Translations under genes and position numbers: made by a program
Origin: Ruminococcus flavefaciens ATCC 19208
Lineage (GTDB): Bacteria > Bacillota > Clostridia > Oscillospirales > Ruminococcaceae
NCBI RefSeq assembly: GCF_000518765.1
Contig: NZ_JAEF01000016.1
Coordinates: forward strand, 62,001-126,000
Length of the DNA stretch: 64,000 bases
Reading direction: 5' to 3'
The notes under the pieces: model-generated
Database searches by the model: none
The model's input: the letters and a program-made list of their open reading frames with translations, nothing else
Told to the model about the DNA's origin: nothing
Shown: positions 1 through 7,975 of the stretch, piece after piece
Position numbering within the stretch: the first letter of the stretch is position 1
Layout of the letters: the number at the start of each line of letters is the position of its first letter

Positions 1-605
1 TTTTCGCCTGTAAGCTGGAAAAAGCTTATATCCGAGCCTTTCCGCTTATCCCATATGCTCTTCTGCATATATCCTGCAACACAGGCAAGTGCAGAGAAGG
101 TGCCGTCCGCCTTTTCGGCAAGGGTATGCATCATACACGCACCGTTGCTGAAGCCTGCGGCGTATATCCTGTCTTTGTCGAGGGAATACTTATTTTGCAG
201 ATATTCAGCCAGTGATACAAGAAATTCCGTATCCTTGTTGTCGAATGGGACAGCAGCCGAATTCCAGCCGTTTGCAGAGGTTTTGTCTCTCGGGGAAGGT
301 GCTCCCGTAACATATACCACGGCATATCCGAGGGGATTGGCTTTTTCTTCAAAACGGATACTGTTCCGGAAGCCTTCCGCCGAGTCTCCATAGCCGTGAA
401 GCATTATCACAAGAGGAGCATTTTCAGTATTATGGGGCATATCTGCGATAAAATCATGCTTTACGCCGTCAAATGTGCAGGAATACTTGTTTCCGCCTAT
501 GCAGGAAATATCCTGAAGCCGAAGCTTTTCAGCCTTTTTCTGTTCGCAGCCCGAAAGGACTATTGCGGCAGCCAGCAGAAAAGCAGCTGTTTTTGTGACT
601 TTCAT
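1..605 (-). CDS. Lipoprotein esterase of the PHB-depolymerase/feruloyl-esterase type (3' end cut by window)
   Basis: The frame reads leftward from ATG at 605 and runs off the window, leaving 201 residues. A hydrophobic signal ends in the lipobox LSGC (Cys20), so this is probably a membrane-anchored lipoprotein. An alpha/beta-hydrolase core follows: oxyanion motif LHGYGD at about 69-74 and the nucleophile elbow GFSNG at 151-155 (Ser153), the pattern of polyhydroxybutyrate depolymerase and CE1 feruloyl or acetylxylan esterases. The rest of the catalytic triad lies outside the window. It is last in the fabD-aroE-acetyltransferase string and its start overlaps the preceding stop (ATGA). In a plant-fibre degrader, removal of ester groups from hemicellulose is a reasonable guess; the substrate is not shown by sequence. 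Confidence 0.75.
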   Translation of the reverse strand, partial: MKVTKTAAFLLAAAIVLSGCEQKKAEKLRLQDISCIGGNKYSCTFDGVKHDFIADMPHNTENAPLVIMLHGYGDSAEGFRNSIRFEEKANPLGYAVVYVTGAPSPRDKTSANGWNSAAVPFDNKDTEFLVSLAEYLQNKYSLDKDRIYAAGFSNGACMMHTLAEKADGTFSALACVAGYMQKSIWDKRKGSDISFFQLTGE

Positions 606-1057
606 TTTTTTGCACTCAGTGCCATTTTTGAAAGGGGCACCTTGTCATCTTCTATCATTTTCTCACCTGTAAACTCGAAGCCGTGGTGCTTATAGAAGGC
701 TTTTGCGCGTATATTGTATTCAAGGACCCACAGCCATGCTGCGCCCAGTTCATTTACAGCATAGTTAAGAAGAGTCTGACCGATGCGCATATTCTGAAAT
801 TGCGGTTCTACGAAGAGCTTTTCTATCTCATCGCCCTTTACACGGACAACGCCCTTGACTACGCCGCAGTCATCATAGACCCATGTATTTTTCAGTTCTT
901 CCGATCCGGCTGCATATTCCGAAGCCATATCCACAACATTCAGCTCGTTGAAGTAGTAATCGTCGTTGAGAAAATAAGGATAGAAGTTCACGCGGTAATT
1001 TGTTATGATTATTTCTGCGATTCGTGAAGCATCGCGGGCTTTGGCAGGTCTTATCAT
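602..1057 (-). CDS. GNAT-family N-acetyltransferase
   Basis: This 151-residue protein has the single-domain GNAT layout: N-terminal MIRPAKARDASRIAEII, a central strand with VVRVKGDEIEKLFVEPQFQ, the acetyl-CoA loop QNMRIGQTLLNYA (about 92-104, an R/Q-x-x-G-x-G/A type loop), and a C-terminal NIRAKAFYKHHGFEFTG block typical of the family. Such enzymes transfer acetyl from acetyl-CoA to an amine; the acceptor cannot be read from sequence. It starts one base after the aroE stop and its own stop overlaps the next start by four bases, so the genes are very likely co-translated. Placement with fabD and aroE does not explain its role. Confidence 0.85.
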   Translation of the reverse strand: MIRPAKARDASRIAEIIITNYRVNFYPYFLNDDYYFNELNVVDMASEYAAGSEELKNTWVYDDCGVVKGVVRVKGDEIEKLFVEPQFQNMRIGQTLLNYAVNELGAAWLWVLEYNIRAKAFYKHHGFEFTGEKMIEDDKVPLSKMALSAKK

Positions 1058-1058
1058 A

Positions 1059-1895
1059 TTACTTGTTCATGCTTTCAACAGCATTTTCCACATCGGTGAT
1101 TATCTTAGCGATATCTTCGGCTGCGAACTGACCGCCGTACCATATCTCATGAGCCTTTACAGCCTGATATACAAGCATTGAAGCTCCGCCTACAGCTGTT
1201 TTGCCGAGAGCACGGGCTTTTTTCATGAGCAGTGTCTCGATAGGGTTATAAATAACGTCGAATACGCTGCCGCTGTTTTCGATGACCTTATCGCTTACAG
1301 CGCAGGCATCTGCCTTCGGATACATACCAACGGGAGTTGCATTTATGAGCAGGTCGAAGCTGCCTTCAAGTGCCGATATCTCCACTATCTTTATTGAAGC
1401 GCCGCTGCACTTTGACATTATCTCAGCCATGAGGAGCTGAGCGTTCTTGAAGTCCTGAGGTATAACAGCGAGAGTTATATTGCCGCCGTGACGTGCGACC
1501 TCGATAGCTATCATTCTGCCGACACCGCCGCAGCCAAGTATAGCAACATTTCCGCCGATAGGGAGCTTCTCTGCCGAGCGCAGGAAGCCGTCACAGTCCG
1601 TATTGTAGCCTGTGAGCTTTCCGTCCTTGTTGCTGATGCAGTTTACGGAGTTATAGCGGAGAGCACTTTCTGCAAGCTCGTCCAGAAGCGGTATAACAGC
1701 CTGCTTGTGAGGGATAGTAACGTTGAGTCCGCGGAGACTTTCGAGAAGTCCGCGGCTGTTTGCCATATCCTCGGGAGCTATGTCGATAAGCTCGTATGAA
1801 GTATCGTCAAGTCCGCTTAGAGCGAACAGTTTTTCGTGGATAAGAGGAGACATGGAGTGTCCGAGAGGGTGTCCGATAAGCGCAAATTTATTCAT
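1059..1895 (-). CDS. aroE: Shikimate dehydrogenase
   Basis: Reduces 3-dehydroshikimate to shikimate with NADPH in aromatic amino-acid synthesis. The 278 residues match the family length. The substrate-binding serine motif GHSMSP is at 12-17, the catalytic lysine lies in NVTIPHK (Lys64), NTDCDGF follows in the substrate-domain hinge, and the nucleotide fold is marked by GCGGVGRM. The C-terminal GGASMLVYQAVKAHEIW block is also typical. The ATG overlaps the fabD stop (ATGA), so expression should follow the leftward fab promoter. Linking an aromatic-pathway gene to fabD is an operon convenience seen in various Clostridia, not a pathway connection. Confidence 0.95.
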   Translation of the reverse strand: MNKFALIGHPLGHSMSPLIHEKLFALSGLDDTSYELIDIAPEDMANSRGLLESLRGLNVTIPHKQAVIPLLDELAESALRYNSVNCISNKDGKLTGYNTDCDGFLRSAEKLPIGGNVAILGCGGVGRMIAIEVARHGGNITLAVIPQDFKNAQLLMAEIMSKCSGASIKIVEISALEGSFDLLINATPVGMYPKADACAVSDKVIENSGSVFDVIYNPIETLLMKKARALGKTAVGGASMLVYQAVKAHEIWYGGQFAAEDIAKIITDVENAVESMNK

Positions 1896-2800
1896 GATAA
1901 TGCTCCTTCGAGAGTTTCGAGATTTTCAACATTTACAGCTGTTACATCTTTGAGAGTCTTTTTAACAAGACCTGTGAGAGTTCTTCCGGGACCGAATTCA
2001 ACGAACCTGTCCGCACCTGCCTCCTGCATAGCAGCAAGCTCGGAAGTGAAGCGTACAGGGGAAACGATATGCTTTGCAAGCATTGAAGCCATATCTGAGA
2101 AGTCATTGAGCTCGCCGCCTGTGAGGTTTGAGTAATACTTCACCTGCGGAGCCTTGAAAGTGATAGTCTTTGCTGTTTCGTAGAATTTATCCGCAGCAGG
2201 CTGCATGAGCTTTGAATGGAAAGCACCTGCAACGTTGAGAGGGATAACTCTTGCCTTCATTTCGGCAAATATCGCGCTTACCTCAGCGATGCCCTCGGGA
2301 GTGCCTGCGATAACGGTCTGTACAGGGGAGTTGTAGTTTACAGCGGTGACATATTCCTTAGCCTCGCCGCATACTCTTTCAACTTCCTCGGGAGCTATCT
2401 TCATTATAGCAGCCATTGCACCCTTAGTGGAAGCCGTAGCCTCCTCCATAGCAGCAGCTCTTGCCTTTATAAGGCGGAAAGCGTCCTCAAGGGTTATCAT
2501 TCCCGATGCGTACATAGCAGCGTATTCACCGAGAGAGTGACCTGCAACGCCGTCAAATGTGAAGCCCTTAGCCTGTGCAGCTTTAAGGCACACGATAGAA
2601 GTAGCCATGATAGCAGGCTGAGAGTTTATAGTTCTTGAAAGCTCATCAAGAGGCGCATTGAAGCATATATCCTTCAGATCAGCGCCAAGTACAGCCGAAC
2701 CTGTTTCATAGACTTCCGCCAGTTCAGGCATGGCTTCCGCAATATCCTTTCCCATACCTTCATACTGCGAGCCCTGTCCTGAAAATAGTGAAATTGTCAT
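1892..2800 (-). CDS. fabD: Malonyl-CoA:ACP transacylase
   Basis: Loads malonyl groups from CoA onto acyl carrier protein for chain extension. The start at 2800 gives MTISLFSGQGSQ, the canonical N-terminus, with AAAGGA about 11 bases upstream; a longer in-frame reading to 2839 adds an unlikely N-terminal extension. Product 302 residues. GQGSQ is at 8-12, the nucleophile elbow GHSLG at 87-91 (Ser89), and the histidine partner sits in GAFHSKLM. The C-terminal EFGPGRTLTGLVKK block is typical. It is transcribed away from fabH out of the shared divergent region, so one regulator could control both arms. Confidence 0.96.
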   Translation of the reverse strand: MTISLFSGQGSQYEGMGKDIAEAMPELAEVYETGSAVLGADLKDICFNAPLDELSRTINSQPAIMATSIVCLKAAQAKGFTFDGVAGHSLGEYAAMYASGMITLEDAFRLIKARAAAMEEATASTKGAMAAIMKIAPEEVERVCGEAKEYVTAVNYNSPVQTVIAGTPEGIAEVSAIFAEMKARVIPLNVAGAFHSKLMQPAADKFYETAKTITFKAPQVKYYSNLTGGELNDFSDMASMLAKHIVSPVRFTSELAAMQEAGADRFVEFGPGRTLTGLVKKTLKDVTAVNVENLETLEGALS

Positions 2801-2862
2801 AATAGATAACATCCTTTCTGTGTGGTATACACAAACCAATGGTGAAAATATCTGAATGCTAT

Positions 2863-2953
2863 ATTGTAAATTTGTGAGAAATGACGATATTTTGATTTCG
2901 GGGTGTTAAAGTGACAAAATATCGTTGCAAAAAAACTCAAAATGCTTTACAAT
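2863..2953. promoter_or_regulatory. Divergent fabD/fabH promoter region with a perfect 11-bp inverted repeat
   Basis: The arms ACGATATTTTG (2884-2894) and CAAAATATCGT (2915-2925) are exact reverse complements separated by 20 bases. Rightward, a good promoter TTGCAA (2925-2930), 17 bases, TACAAT (2948-2953) touches the right arm. Leftward, a TACAAT on the minus strand (2868-2863) has no good -35 at the expected place, which falls on the left arm. The whole is nearly symmetric about base 2905. Inference: a regulator bound at the two arms controls both fab transcripts. No FapR-type box (TTAGTACC core) is seen. Confidence 0.6.
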
Positions 2954-3087
2954 ATATTATGTGTGGTATTATGTCCGTACAGATGATAGACTGTATGACT
3001 ATATACTGATATTACTACTATAACACAAAATTTTGGTTTTTACAACCATGTTCAAATAATTTTTTATAGAATCTAAGGAGCTTTTTG

Positions 3088-4074
3088 ATGGGAATCAGCA
3101 TTTTGGGAATGGGCAGGTATGTGCCCGAGCAGAAATTGAAAAACGATGATCTTACCCGTTTTATTGAGACAAACGATGAGTGGATAAGAACAAGAACGGG
3201 CATAACAGAGCGTCCTATGGCAGGCTGGGAGCCCACATGGTATATGGGAAAGCAGGCTTCCCTCAAAGCAATAGAAGCAGCAGGCATCGACCCTTCGCAG
3301 ATAGGTCTGGTAATATCCTGCACTATAACTTCCGATTTTCTTACTCCGAGCATGGCAAGTGTCATACAGCATGAGATAGGAGCTGTGAATGCAGCAGCCT
3401 TTGATCTTGGTGCAGCCTGTACGGGATTCGTTTACGGCGTGGATACCGCAAGGCGTTTCCTTGAGACAGACAGCTCGCTTAAATACGTGCTGGTAGTTGC
3501 CAACGAAGCTCTTTCACGCTTCCTTGATTTCAGTGACCGTACTACCTGTATACTGTTCGGTGACGGTGCGGCAGCAGCAGTCCTTGAAAGAAGCGATAAG
3601 CTGTTCTCGTCTGCACTTTTCTCGGACGGCGGCGGTGCAAAGCATCTCTTTGCAAGATCACTCAGTCCTGCTCCCGAGGTGGCAACAGAGAGCGATTTTG
3701 AAGATCCTTTCCCCGACGCACCTATGCACAAGCTCCAGCAGAACGGCAAAGAGGTGTACAAATTTGCAACACAGGCTCTGCCTAAGGCGTTTGAAAGTGC
3801 AGCAGAAAAGATCGGCATAACAAAGGACGATATAGACTGGTTCGTGCCTCATCAGGCAAATATAAGGATAATCGAAACAGCTGCAAAAAAGCTCGATGTA
3901 TCCATGGATAAATTCATAATCACCCTTGACCACTACGGGAATACCTCCAGTGCGTCCATACCGCTGGCACTTTCCGAGGGTATAGAAAAGGGACTTATCA
4001 AGCGCGGACAGAAGATCGCTCTCATAGGCTTCGGAGCAGGTCTTACCTACGGCGGAATAATACTTGAGTATTGA
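3088..4074 (+). CDS. fabH: 3-oxoacyl-ACP synthase III (initiating condensing enzyme)
   Basis: Condenses a short acyl-CoA with malonyl-ACP to start fatty acids. ATG at 3088 is preceded by TAAGGAG at a normal distance; a TTG three bases earlier is not preferred. 328 residues, typical length. The triad is complete: Cys111 in LGAACTGF, His255 in VPHQANIR, Asn285 in HYGNTSSAS; the CoA-binding stretch TNDEWIRTRTGI is at 28-39. In rumen Ruminococci FabH often takes branched primers from isobutyrate or isovalerate, but primer choice cannot be read here. First gene of the rightward fab transcript. Confidence 0.96.
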   Translation: MGISILGMGRYVPEQKLKNDDLTRFIETNDEWIRTRTGITERPMAGWEPTWYMGKQASLKAIEAAGIDPSQIGLVISCTITSDFLTPSMASVIQHEIGAVNAAAFDLGAACTGFVYGVDTARRFLETDSSLKYVLVVANEALSRFLDFSDRTTCILFGDGAAAAVLERSDKLFSSALFSDGGGAKHLFARSLSPAPEVATESDFEDPFPDAPMHKLQQNGKEVYKFATQALPKAFESAAEKIGITKDDIDWFVPHQANIRIIETAAKKLDVSMDKFIITLDHYGNTSSASIPLALSEGIEKGLIKRGQKIALIGFGAGLTYGGIILEY

Positions 4075-4086
4075 TCAAGAACTAAG

Positions 4087-4160
4087 TGTAGGGGCTGGCG
4101 TCCTCGACAGCCCGTCAGTTTTGATCATATTTACGGGACGTCGAGACACCGTCCCCTACA
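4087..4160. repeat. Dispersed palindromic repeat, fabH-fabK gap
   Basis: The stretch begins TGTAGGGGCTGGCGTC and ends GACACCGTCCCCTACA, so the two ends form an imperfect inverted repeat that could fold into a long hairpin in the RNA. The same GTAGGGG...CCCCTAC arms recur in other gaps of this window. There is no T-run after it, so it is not a standard terminator; it may affect the fabH/fabK mRNA ratio (inference). Confidence 0.75.
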
Positions 4161-4181
4161 AAGGCAAAAAGGAGAACTATT

Positions 4182-5108
4182 ATGAAAACACGCATTACTG
4201 AACTTCTCGGCTGCGAATACCCCATAATACAGGGCGGTATGGCTTGGGTAGCCGAGCATACACTCGCTTCCGCAGTATCCAACGCAGGCGGTATCGGACT
4301 TATCGCAGGCGGCAGCGCACCTATCGACTATCTTCGTGAGCAGATACGTCTCTGCAAGGAAAAGACAAACAAGCCTTTCGGCGTAAATATCATGCTTATG
4401 AGCCCCAATGCCGACGACCTTGCACAGCTCTGCATCGATGAGGGCGTAAAGGTTATAACAACAGGCGCGGGCAATCCTGGCAAATACATGGCTGCATGGA
4501 AAGAGGCAGATATAAAGGTAATGCCTGTTGTACCGTCAGTAGCACTTGCAAAGAGAATGGAAAAGGCAGGAGCTGACGCTGTTATCGCTGAGGGAACAGA
4601 GTCGGGCGGACATATCGGTGAGAATACAACAATGTGTCTCGTGCCTCAGGTAGTAGACGCAGTTGAGATACCTGTTATCGCAGCAGGCGGTATTGCAGAC
4701 GGCAGAGGAATGGCAGCAGCCTTCATGCTGGGCGCCGTGGGCGTTCAGATAGGCACACGCTTCCTTGCTTCCGAGGAGTGCCAGATACACCCTACCTTCA
4801 AGGACCTTGTAATAAAGGCAAAGGATACCGATAATATCGTAACAGGAAGATATACAGGTCACCCTTGCAGAAATATCAAGACAAAGTTCGCAAAGAAGCT
4901 CGCTATGGGCGAAAAGGAAGGTACTCTTACTCCCGATGAGTTTGAAAAGCTCACACTTGGTGCACTCCGCAGAGCTGTAGTTGACGGCGATGTGGACAGC
5001 GGTTCATTCCTTTGCGGAGCTATCTCAGGTATGGTAAACGATATAAAGCCGTGTGCCGAGATAGTCAAGGAAATAAACGACGGAGCAGAAAAGCTCCTGA
5101 AGCTATGA
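4182..5108 (+). CDS. fabK: Enoyl-ACP reductase II, FMN-dependent
   Basis: Reduces trans-2-enoyl-ACP in the last step of each elongation round, using NAD(P)H and FMN. At 308 residues it fits FabK of the nitronate monooxygenase/2-nitropropane dioxygenase fold. Visible are the N-terminal PIIQGGMAWVAEHTLASAVS, the glycine-rich GGIGLIAGG, ESGGHIGE in the flavin/catalytic region, and the phosphate-binding AAGGIADGRGMAAAFMLGA. Genomic context within fabH-fabG-fabF separates it from a nitronate monooxygenase. It is the only enoyl reductase in the cluster, which would make the organism insensitive to FabI-type inhibitors such as triclosan (known property of FabK). Confidence 0.94.
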   Translation: MKTRITELLGCEYPIIQGGMAWVAEHTLASAVSNAGGIGLIAGGSAPIDYLREQIRLCKEKTNKPFGVNIMLMSPNADDLAQLCIDEGVKVITTGAGNPGKYMAAWKEADIKVMPVVPSVALAKRMEKAGADAVIAEGTESGGHIGENTTMCLVPQVVDAVEIPVIAAGGIADGRGMAAAFMLGAVGVQIGTRFLASEECQIHPTFKDLVIKAKDTDNIVTGRYTGHPCRNIKTKFAKKLAMGEKEGTLTPDEFEKLTLGALRRAVVDGDVDSGSFLCGAISGMVNDIKPCAEIVKEINDGAEKLLKL

Positions 5109-5311
5109 TAAGATATAAGTATGTAAGGATCAGGAGCAGCATCGGCGGCACCTATTATTACAAAGGCGAAAACGGAAAGATCAGTCCGCGTCAGGTGATA
5201 GATGATTTGGCGGCTCAGGGCTACAGGTATGTGGGAAATATACCGATAAAGCAGGGCGGCTACGGCTCTTTGATGGAGTATGACATGATATTTGAATACT
5301 GCTGTCAATAA
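5105..5311 (+). CDS. Small protein, DUF4177-like
   Basis: The ATG overlaps the fabK stop (ATGA), so translation is probably coupled; the product is 68 residues. The sequence reads as a single alpha/beta domain: a strand MIRYKYVRIRSS, a glycine turn GGTYYYKGENGK, a helix RQVIDDLAAQGYRYVG and a closing strand LMEYDMIFEY. A helix ending in an aromatic-rich GYRYV or GWELV followed by a last strand is the pattern of DUF4177 proteins; the family match is by eye. Function unknown. Its position between fabK and fabG points to a link with lipid synthesis, but it could be a passenger. Confidence 0.6.
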   Translation: MIRYKYVRIRSSIGGTYYYKGENGKISPRQVIDDLAAQGYRYVGNIPIKQGGYGSLMEYDMIFEYCCQ

Positions 5312-5314
5312 AAA

Positions 5315-5381
5315 AGTTACATATGTAACTATGAAAAGTGACATTTTTCCCGTTAACAAACTGCGGAAAAAGTGATAAAAT
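5315..5381 (+). promoter_or_regulatory. Internal fabG promoter with upstream 16-bp palindrome
   Basis: TTAACA (5353-5358), 17 bases, TAAAAT (5376-5381) forms a good vegetative promoter ahead of fabG. Directly upstream, AGTTACATATGTAACT (5315-5330) is a perfect palindrome and a candidate operator. Between them AAAGTGACA (5335-5343) repeats a 9-mer that sits at the same distance from the -35 of the fabH promoter (2908-2916). Thus fabG and later genes can be transcribed independently of fabH-fabK. Confidence 0.55.
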
Positions 5382-5419
5382 AAAAGTATCAAAAAACACC
5401 ATAAACGGAGGTAAACAAT

Positions 5420-6160
5420 ATGGCAACAGCAATTATAACAGGTGCATCACAGGGTATAGGTGCCTGTATCGCAAAAAGACTTGCACAGGACGGTTTTGAC
5501 GTAGTAATAAATCATTATCCAAGCGACGGTGATAAGGAAAAGGCACTTGCGGTTGCTGAGGAGTGCCGTTCATTCGGTGTAAAGGCTGAATGCTATGCGG
5601 CTGACGTATCAAAATTCGACCAGTGCGAGGCTATGGTAAAGCAGATAAAGACTGATTTCGGAACAATAGACGCACTTGTAAACAACGCAGGCATCACAAA
5701 GGATAAGCTTCTTGCAAGAATGAGCGAGGAGGAATACGATGCAGTCATTGCTGTAAACCAGAAGAGCGTTTTCAATATGACAAAGAATGTGACAGCTGTA
5801 ATGATGAAGCAGAGACACGGAAAGATAGTAAATGTGGCTTCTGTTGCAGGACTCTACGGAAATCCCGGACAGATGAATTACTCTGCATCAAAGGCAGCTA
5901 TCATAGGTATGACAAAGACAACAGCCAAAGAGTTCGGTTCGCGCAATATCACCTGCAACGCAGTAGCTCCCGGATTTATACATACACCCATGACAGATGT
6001 GCTTTCCGAAGAGTTAAAGGCTAAAATGATAGAAGCCATAGCACTCAGACGTTACGGTGAACCCGAGGAAATAGCTTCCGTGGTATCATTCCTTGTATCC
6101 GAAAACGCTTCTTATGTTACGGGTCAGGTCATCGAGATATCAGGCGGACTTGCTATGTAA
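5420..6160 (+). CDS. fabG: 3-oxoacyl-ACP reductase
   Basis: NADPH-dependent reduction of 3-ketoacyl-ACP. A 246-residue short-chain dehydrogenase with TGASQGIG at 7-14, NNAG at 88-91, and the catalytic Ser141, Tyr154 and Lys158 (YSASK). The C-terminal VTGQVIEISGGLAM is typical of FabG. GGAGG lies ten bases upstream of the ATG. Together with FabF, FabZ and FabK it completes the elongation cycle. Confidence 0.96.
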   Translation: MATAIITGASQGIGACIAKRLAQDGFDVVINHYPSDGDKEKALAVAEECRSFGVKAECYAADVSKFDQCEAMVKQIKTDFGTIDALVNNAGITKDKLLARMSEEEYDAVIAVNQKSVFNMTKNVTAVMMKQRHGKIVNVASVAGLYGNPGQMNYSASKAAIIGMTKTTAKEFGSRNITCNAVAPGFIHTPMTDVLSEELKAKMIEAIALRRYGEPEEIASVVSFLVSENASYVTGQVIEISGGLAM

Positions 6161-6235
6161 GACCTTTAATATTCGCAGCATGGAGCGCAGGCTCTGATCA
6201 CACTAAGTACAGAGAGGTTTAAGAAAGGAAAAAAT

Positions 6236-7492
6236 ATGAGCAGAAGAGTAGTTATCACAGGACTTGGGGCAGTTACTCCCCTTGGAACAGGAGTCAAGAA
6301 ATTCTGGGAGGGCATCAGGGCAAACAAGCTTGGCATCTCCTATATAGATATGTTTGAAACAGAGCGCATAGGTGTCAAGATAGCGGGAATAATACGCGAT
6401 TTCGATGAAGAGCAGTATTATGATGTTGAGGGCTGCTTCGACAAAAAAGAAGCCAAGCGCATGGATACATTCACAAAGTATGCCGTAGTTGCTGCACACG
6501 AGGCTCTTACAGATGCAGGAACAGACTTCAAGGACATTGACCCTTACAGAGTGGGCGTACTTGTAGGTTCTGGCATCGGCGGTGTAGACCTTACACTTAC
6601 AGAGCATAACAAGTATCTCGAAAAAGGTCCGGGAAGAATGTCTGCATTCTATGTTCCCATGATGATAAGCAATATGGCAGCAGGCACTATCTCCATGAAA
6701 ACAGGCTTCAGAGGAGCAAACTTCGATGTGACCACAGCCTGCGCTTCAGGAACAAATTCCATCGGTGAAGCATTCAGAAAGATAAAGGACGGCTACCTTG
6801 ATGCTTGTCTCGCAGGCGGTACAGAGTCCACAAGAGTAGAGTTCACATTCGGCGGCTTTGCAAATATGAAGGCTCTTACAAAGAGCGAGGACCTCACAAG
6901 AGCTTCCATACCTTTCGACAAGGAGCGCAGCGGCTTCGTTCTCGGCGAGGGAAGTGCAGTACTGGTACTTGAAGAATACGAACACGCAAAGGCAAGAGGA
7001 GCTAAGATATACGCAGAGGTAGCAGGCTACGGAGCTACCTGTGACGGCTACCACATGACATCACCTATGCCCAGCGGCGAAGCCGCAGGCAAGGGCATGA
7101 GCCTTGCAATGGAAGAGGCAGGACTTACTCCTGCTGACATAGATTATATAAATGCACACGGCACTTCCACAGGTCTCAACGACAAGTATGAGACTGCCGC
7201 TATAAAGCTTGCTTTCGGCGACGAGGCAAAGAACGTAAAGATAAGCTCAACAAAGTCCATGATAGGACATCTTCTCGGTGCAGCAGGAGCAGTTGAGGCT
7301 GTAGTCTGCGCAAAGAGCATCGAAGAAGGATTTATCCACGCAACAGTCGGCTATAAGGTGCCTGATGAGGAGTGCGACCTTGATTACTGCGGAAGCGGTA
7401 ATATTGAACAGGAGGTAAATGCTGTGCTTTCAAATTCACTTGGATTTGGCGGACACAATGCAACTCTCTGTTTCAAAAAGGTAAAGGATTGA
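6236..7492 (+). CDS. fabF: 3-oxoacyl-ACP synthase II
   Basis: Main elongating condensing enzyme, joining acyl-ACP and malonyl-ACP. The 418 residues carry the nucleophile Cys169 in TTACASGTNS, His308 in NAHGTSTGLND, Lys340 in SSTKSMIGH and His345. AAGAAAGGA stands before the ATG. No fabA, fabM or second ketosynthase is seen in the cluster, so the route to unsaturated acids, if any, is encoded elsewhere. Confidence 0.96.
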   Translation: MSRRVVITGLGAVTPLGTGVKKFWEGIRANKLGISYIDMFETERIGVKIAGIIRDFDEEQYYDVEGCFDKKEAKRMDTFTKYAVVAAHEALTDAGTDFKDIDPYRVGVLVGSGIGGVDLTLTEHNKYLEKGPGRMSAFYVPMMISNMAAGTISMKTGFRGANFDVTTACASGTNSIGEAFRKIKDGYLDACLAGGTESTRVEFTFGGFANMKALTKSEDLTRASIPFDKERSGFVLGEGSAVLVLEEYEHAKARGAKIYAEVAGYGATCDGYHMTSPMPSGEAAGKGMSLAMEEAGLTPADIDYINAHGTSTGLNDKYETAAIKLAFGDEAKNVKISSTKSMIGHLLGAAGAVEAVVCAKSIEEGFIHATVGYKVPDEECDLDYCGSGNIEQEVNAVLSNSLGFGGHNATLCFKKVKD

Positions 7493-7504
7493 GGAGGACA
7501 TTAA

Positions 7505-7975
7505 ATGGAGAAAATCTACGGTCAGTTTGACCTTGAAACCATAGAAAAACTGGCAGACATAATCAATAAGAAGGAGCTCTCGGAGCTTACTATATCAAGC
7601 GGCGACAACACCATTACTATCAAGGGCAAGAAGAGCGTTCCCGCAATGTCCGTACCTATGATGGCAGCTGCTCCCGCACAGCCGGCCTCTATAGACAGCA
7701 CCCTTGCTGCAAGCGAGGCATCAATGGCTGAGGAGGTAAGCGGAAAGATAGTAAAATCACCTATAGTCGGCACATTCTACTCAGCACCTTCACCTGATAA
7801 GCCGCCTTTCGTAAAGACAGGCGACGAGGTCAAGAAGGGCGATGTTATTATGATAATCGAGTCAATGAAGCTCATGAACGAGATACAGTCGGAATATGAC
7901 GGCGTTGTAGAGCAGATACTCGTATCAGACGGACAGGCAGTAGAATTCGACCAGCCTATCATGGTCATAAAGTAA
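7505..7975 (+). CDS. accB: Biotin carboxyl carrier protein of acetyl-CoA carboxylase
   Basis: Carries biotin between AccC and AccA/AccD. 156 residues: an N-terminal domain (1-40), a flexible Ala/Pro/Met-rich linker (about 45-80) and the biotinyl domain with VGTFYSAPSPDKPPFV at 88-103 and the biotin site IIESMKLMNEI (Lys122). Twelve bases separate it from fabF, and its stop overlaps the next start (TAATG). Confidence 0.96.
   Translation: MEKIYGQFDLETIEKLADIINKKELSELTISSGDNTITIKGKKSVPAMSVPMMAAAPAQPASIDSTLAASEASMAEEVSGKIVKSPIVGTFYSAPSPDKPPFVKTGDEVKKGDVIMIIESMKLMNEIQSEYDGVVEQILVSDGQAVEFDQPIMVIK

Noticed and set aside
2801..3087. FapR operator controlling the fab locus
   Set aside because: No TTAGTACC-type palindrome is visible; the palindrome present is ACGATATTTTG/CAAAATATCGT.
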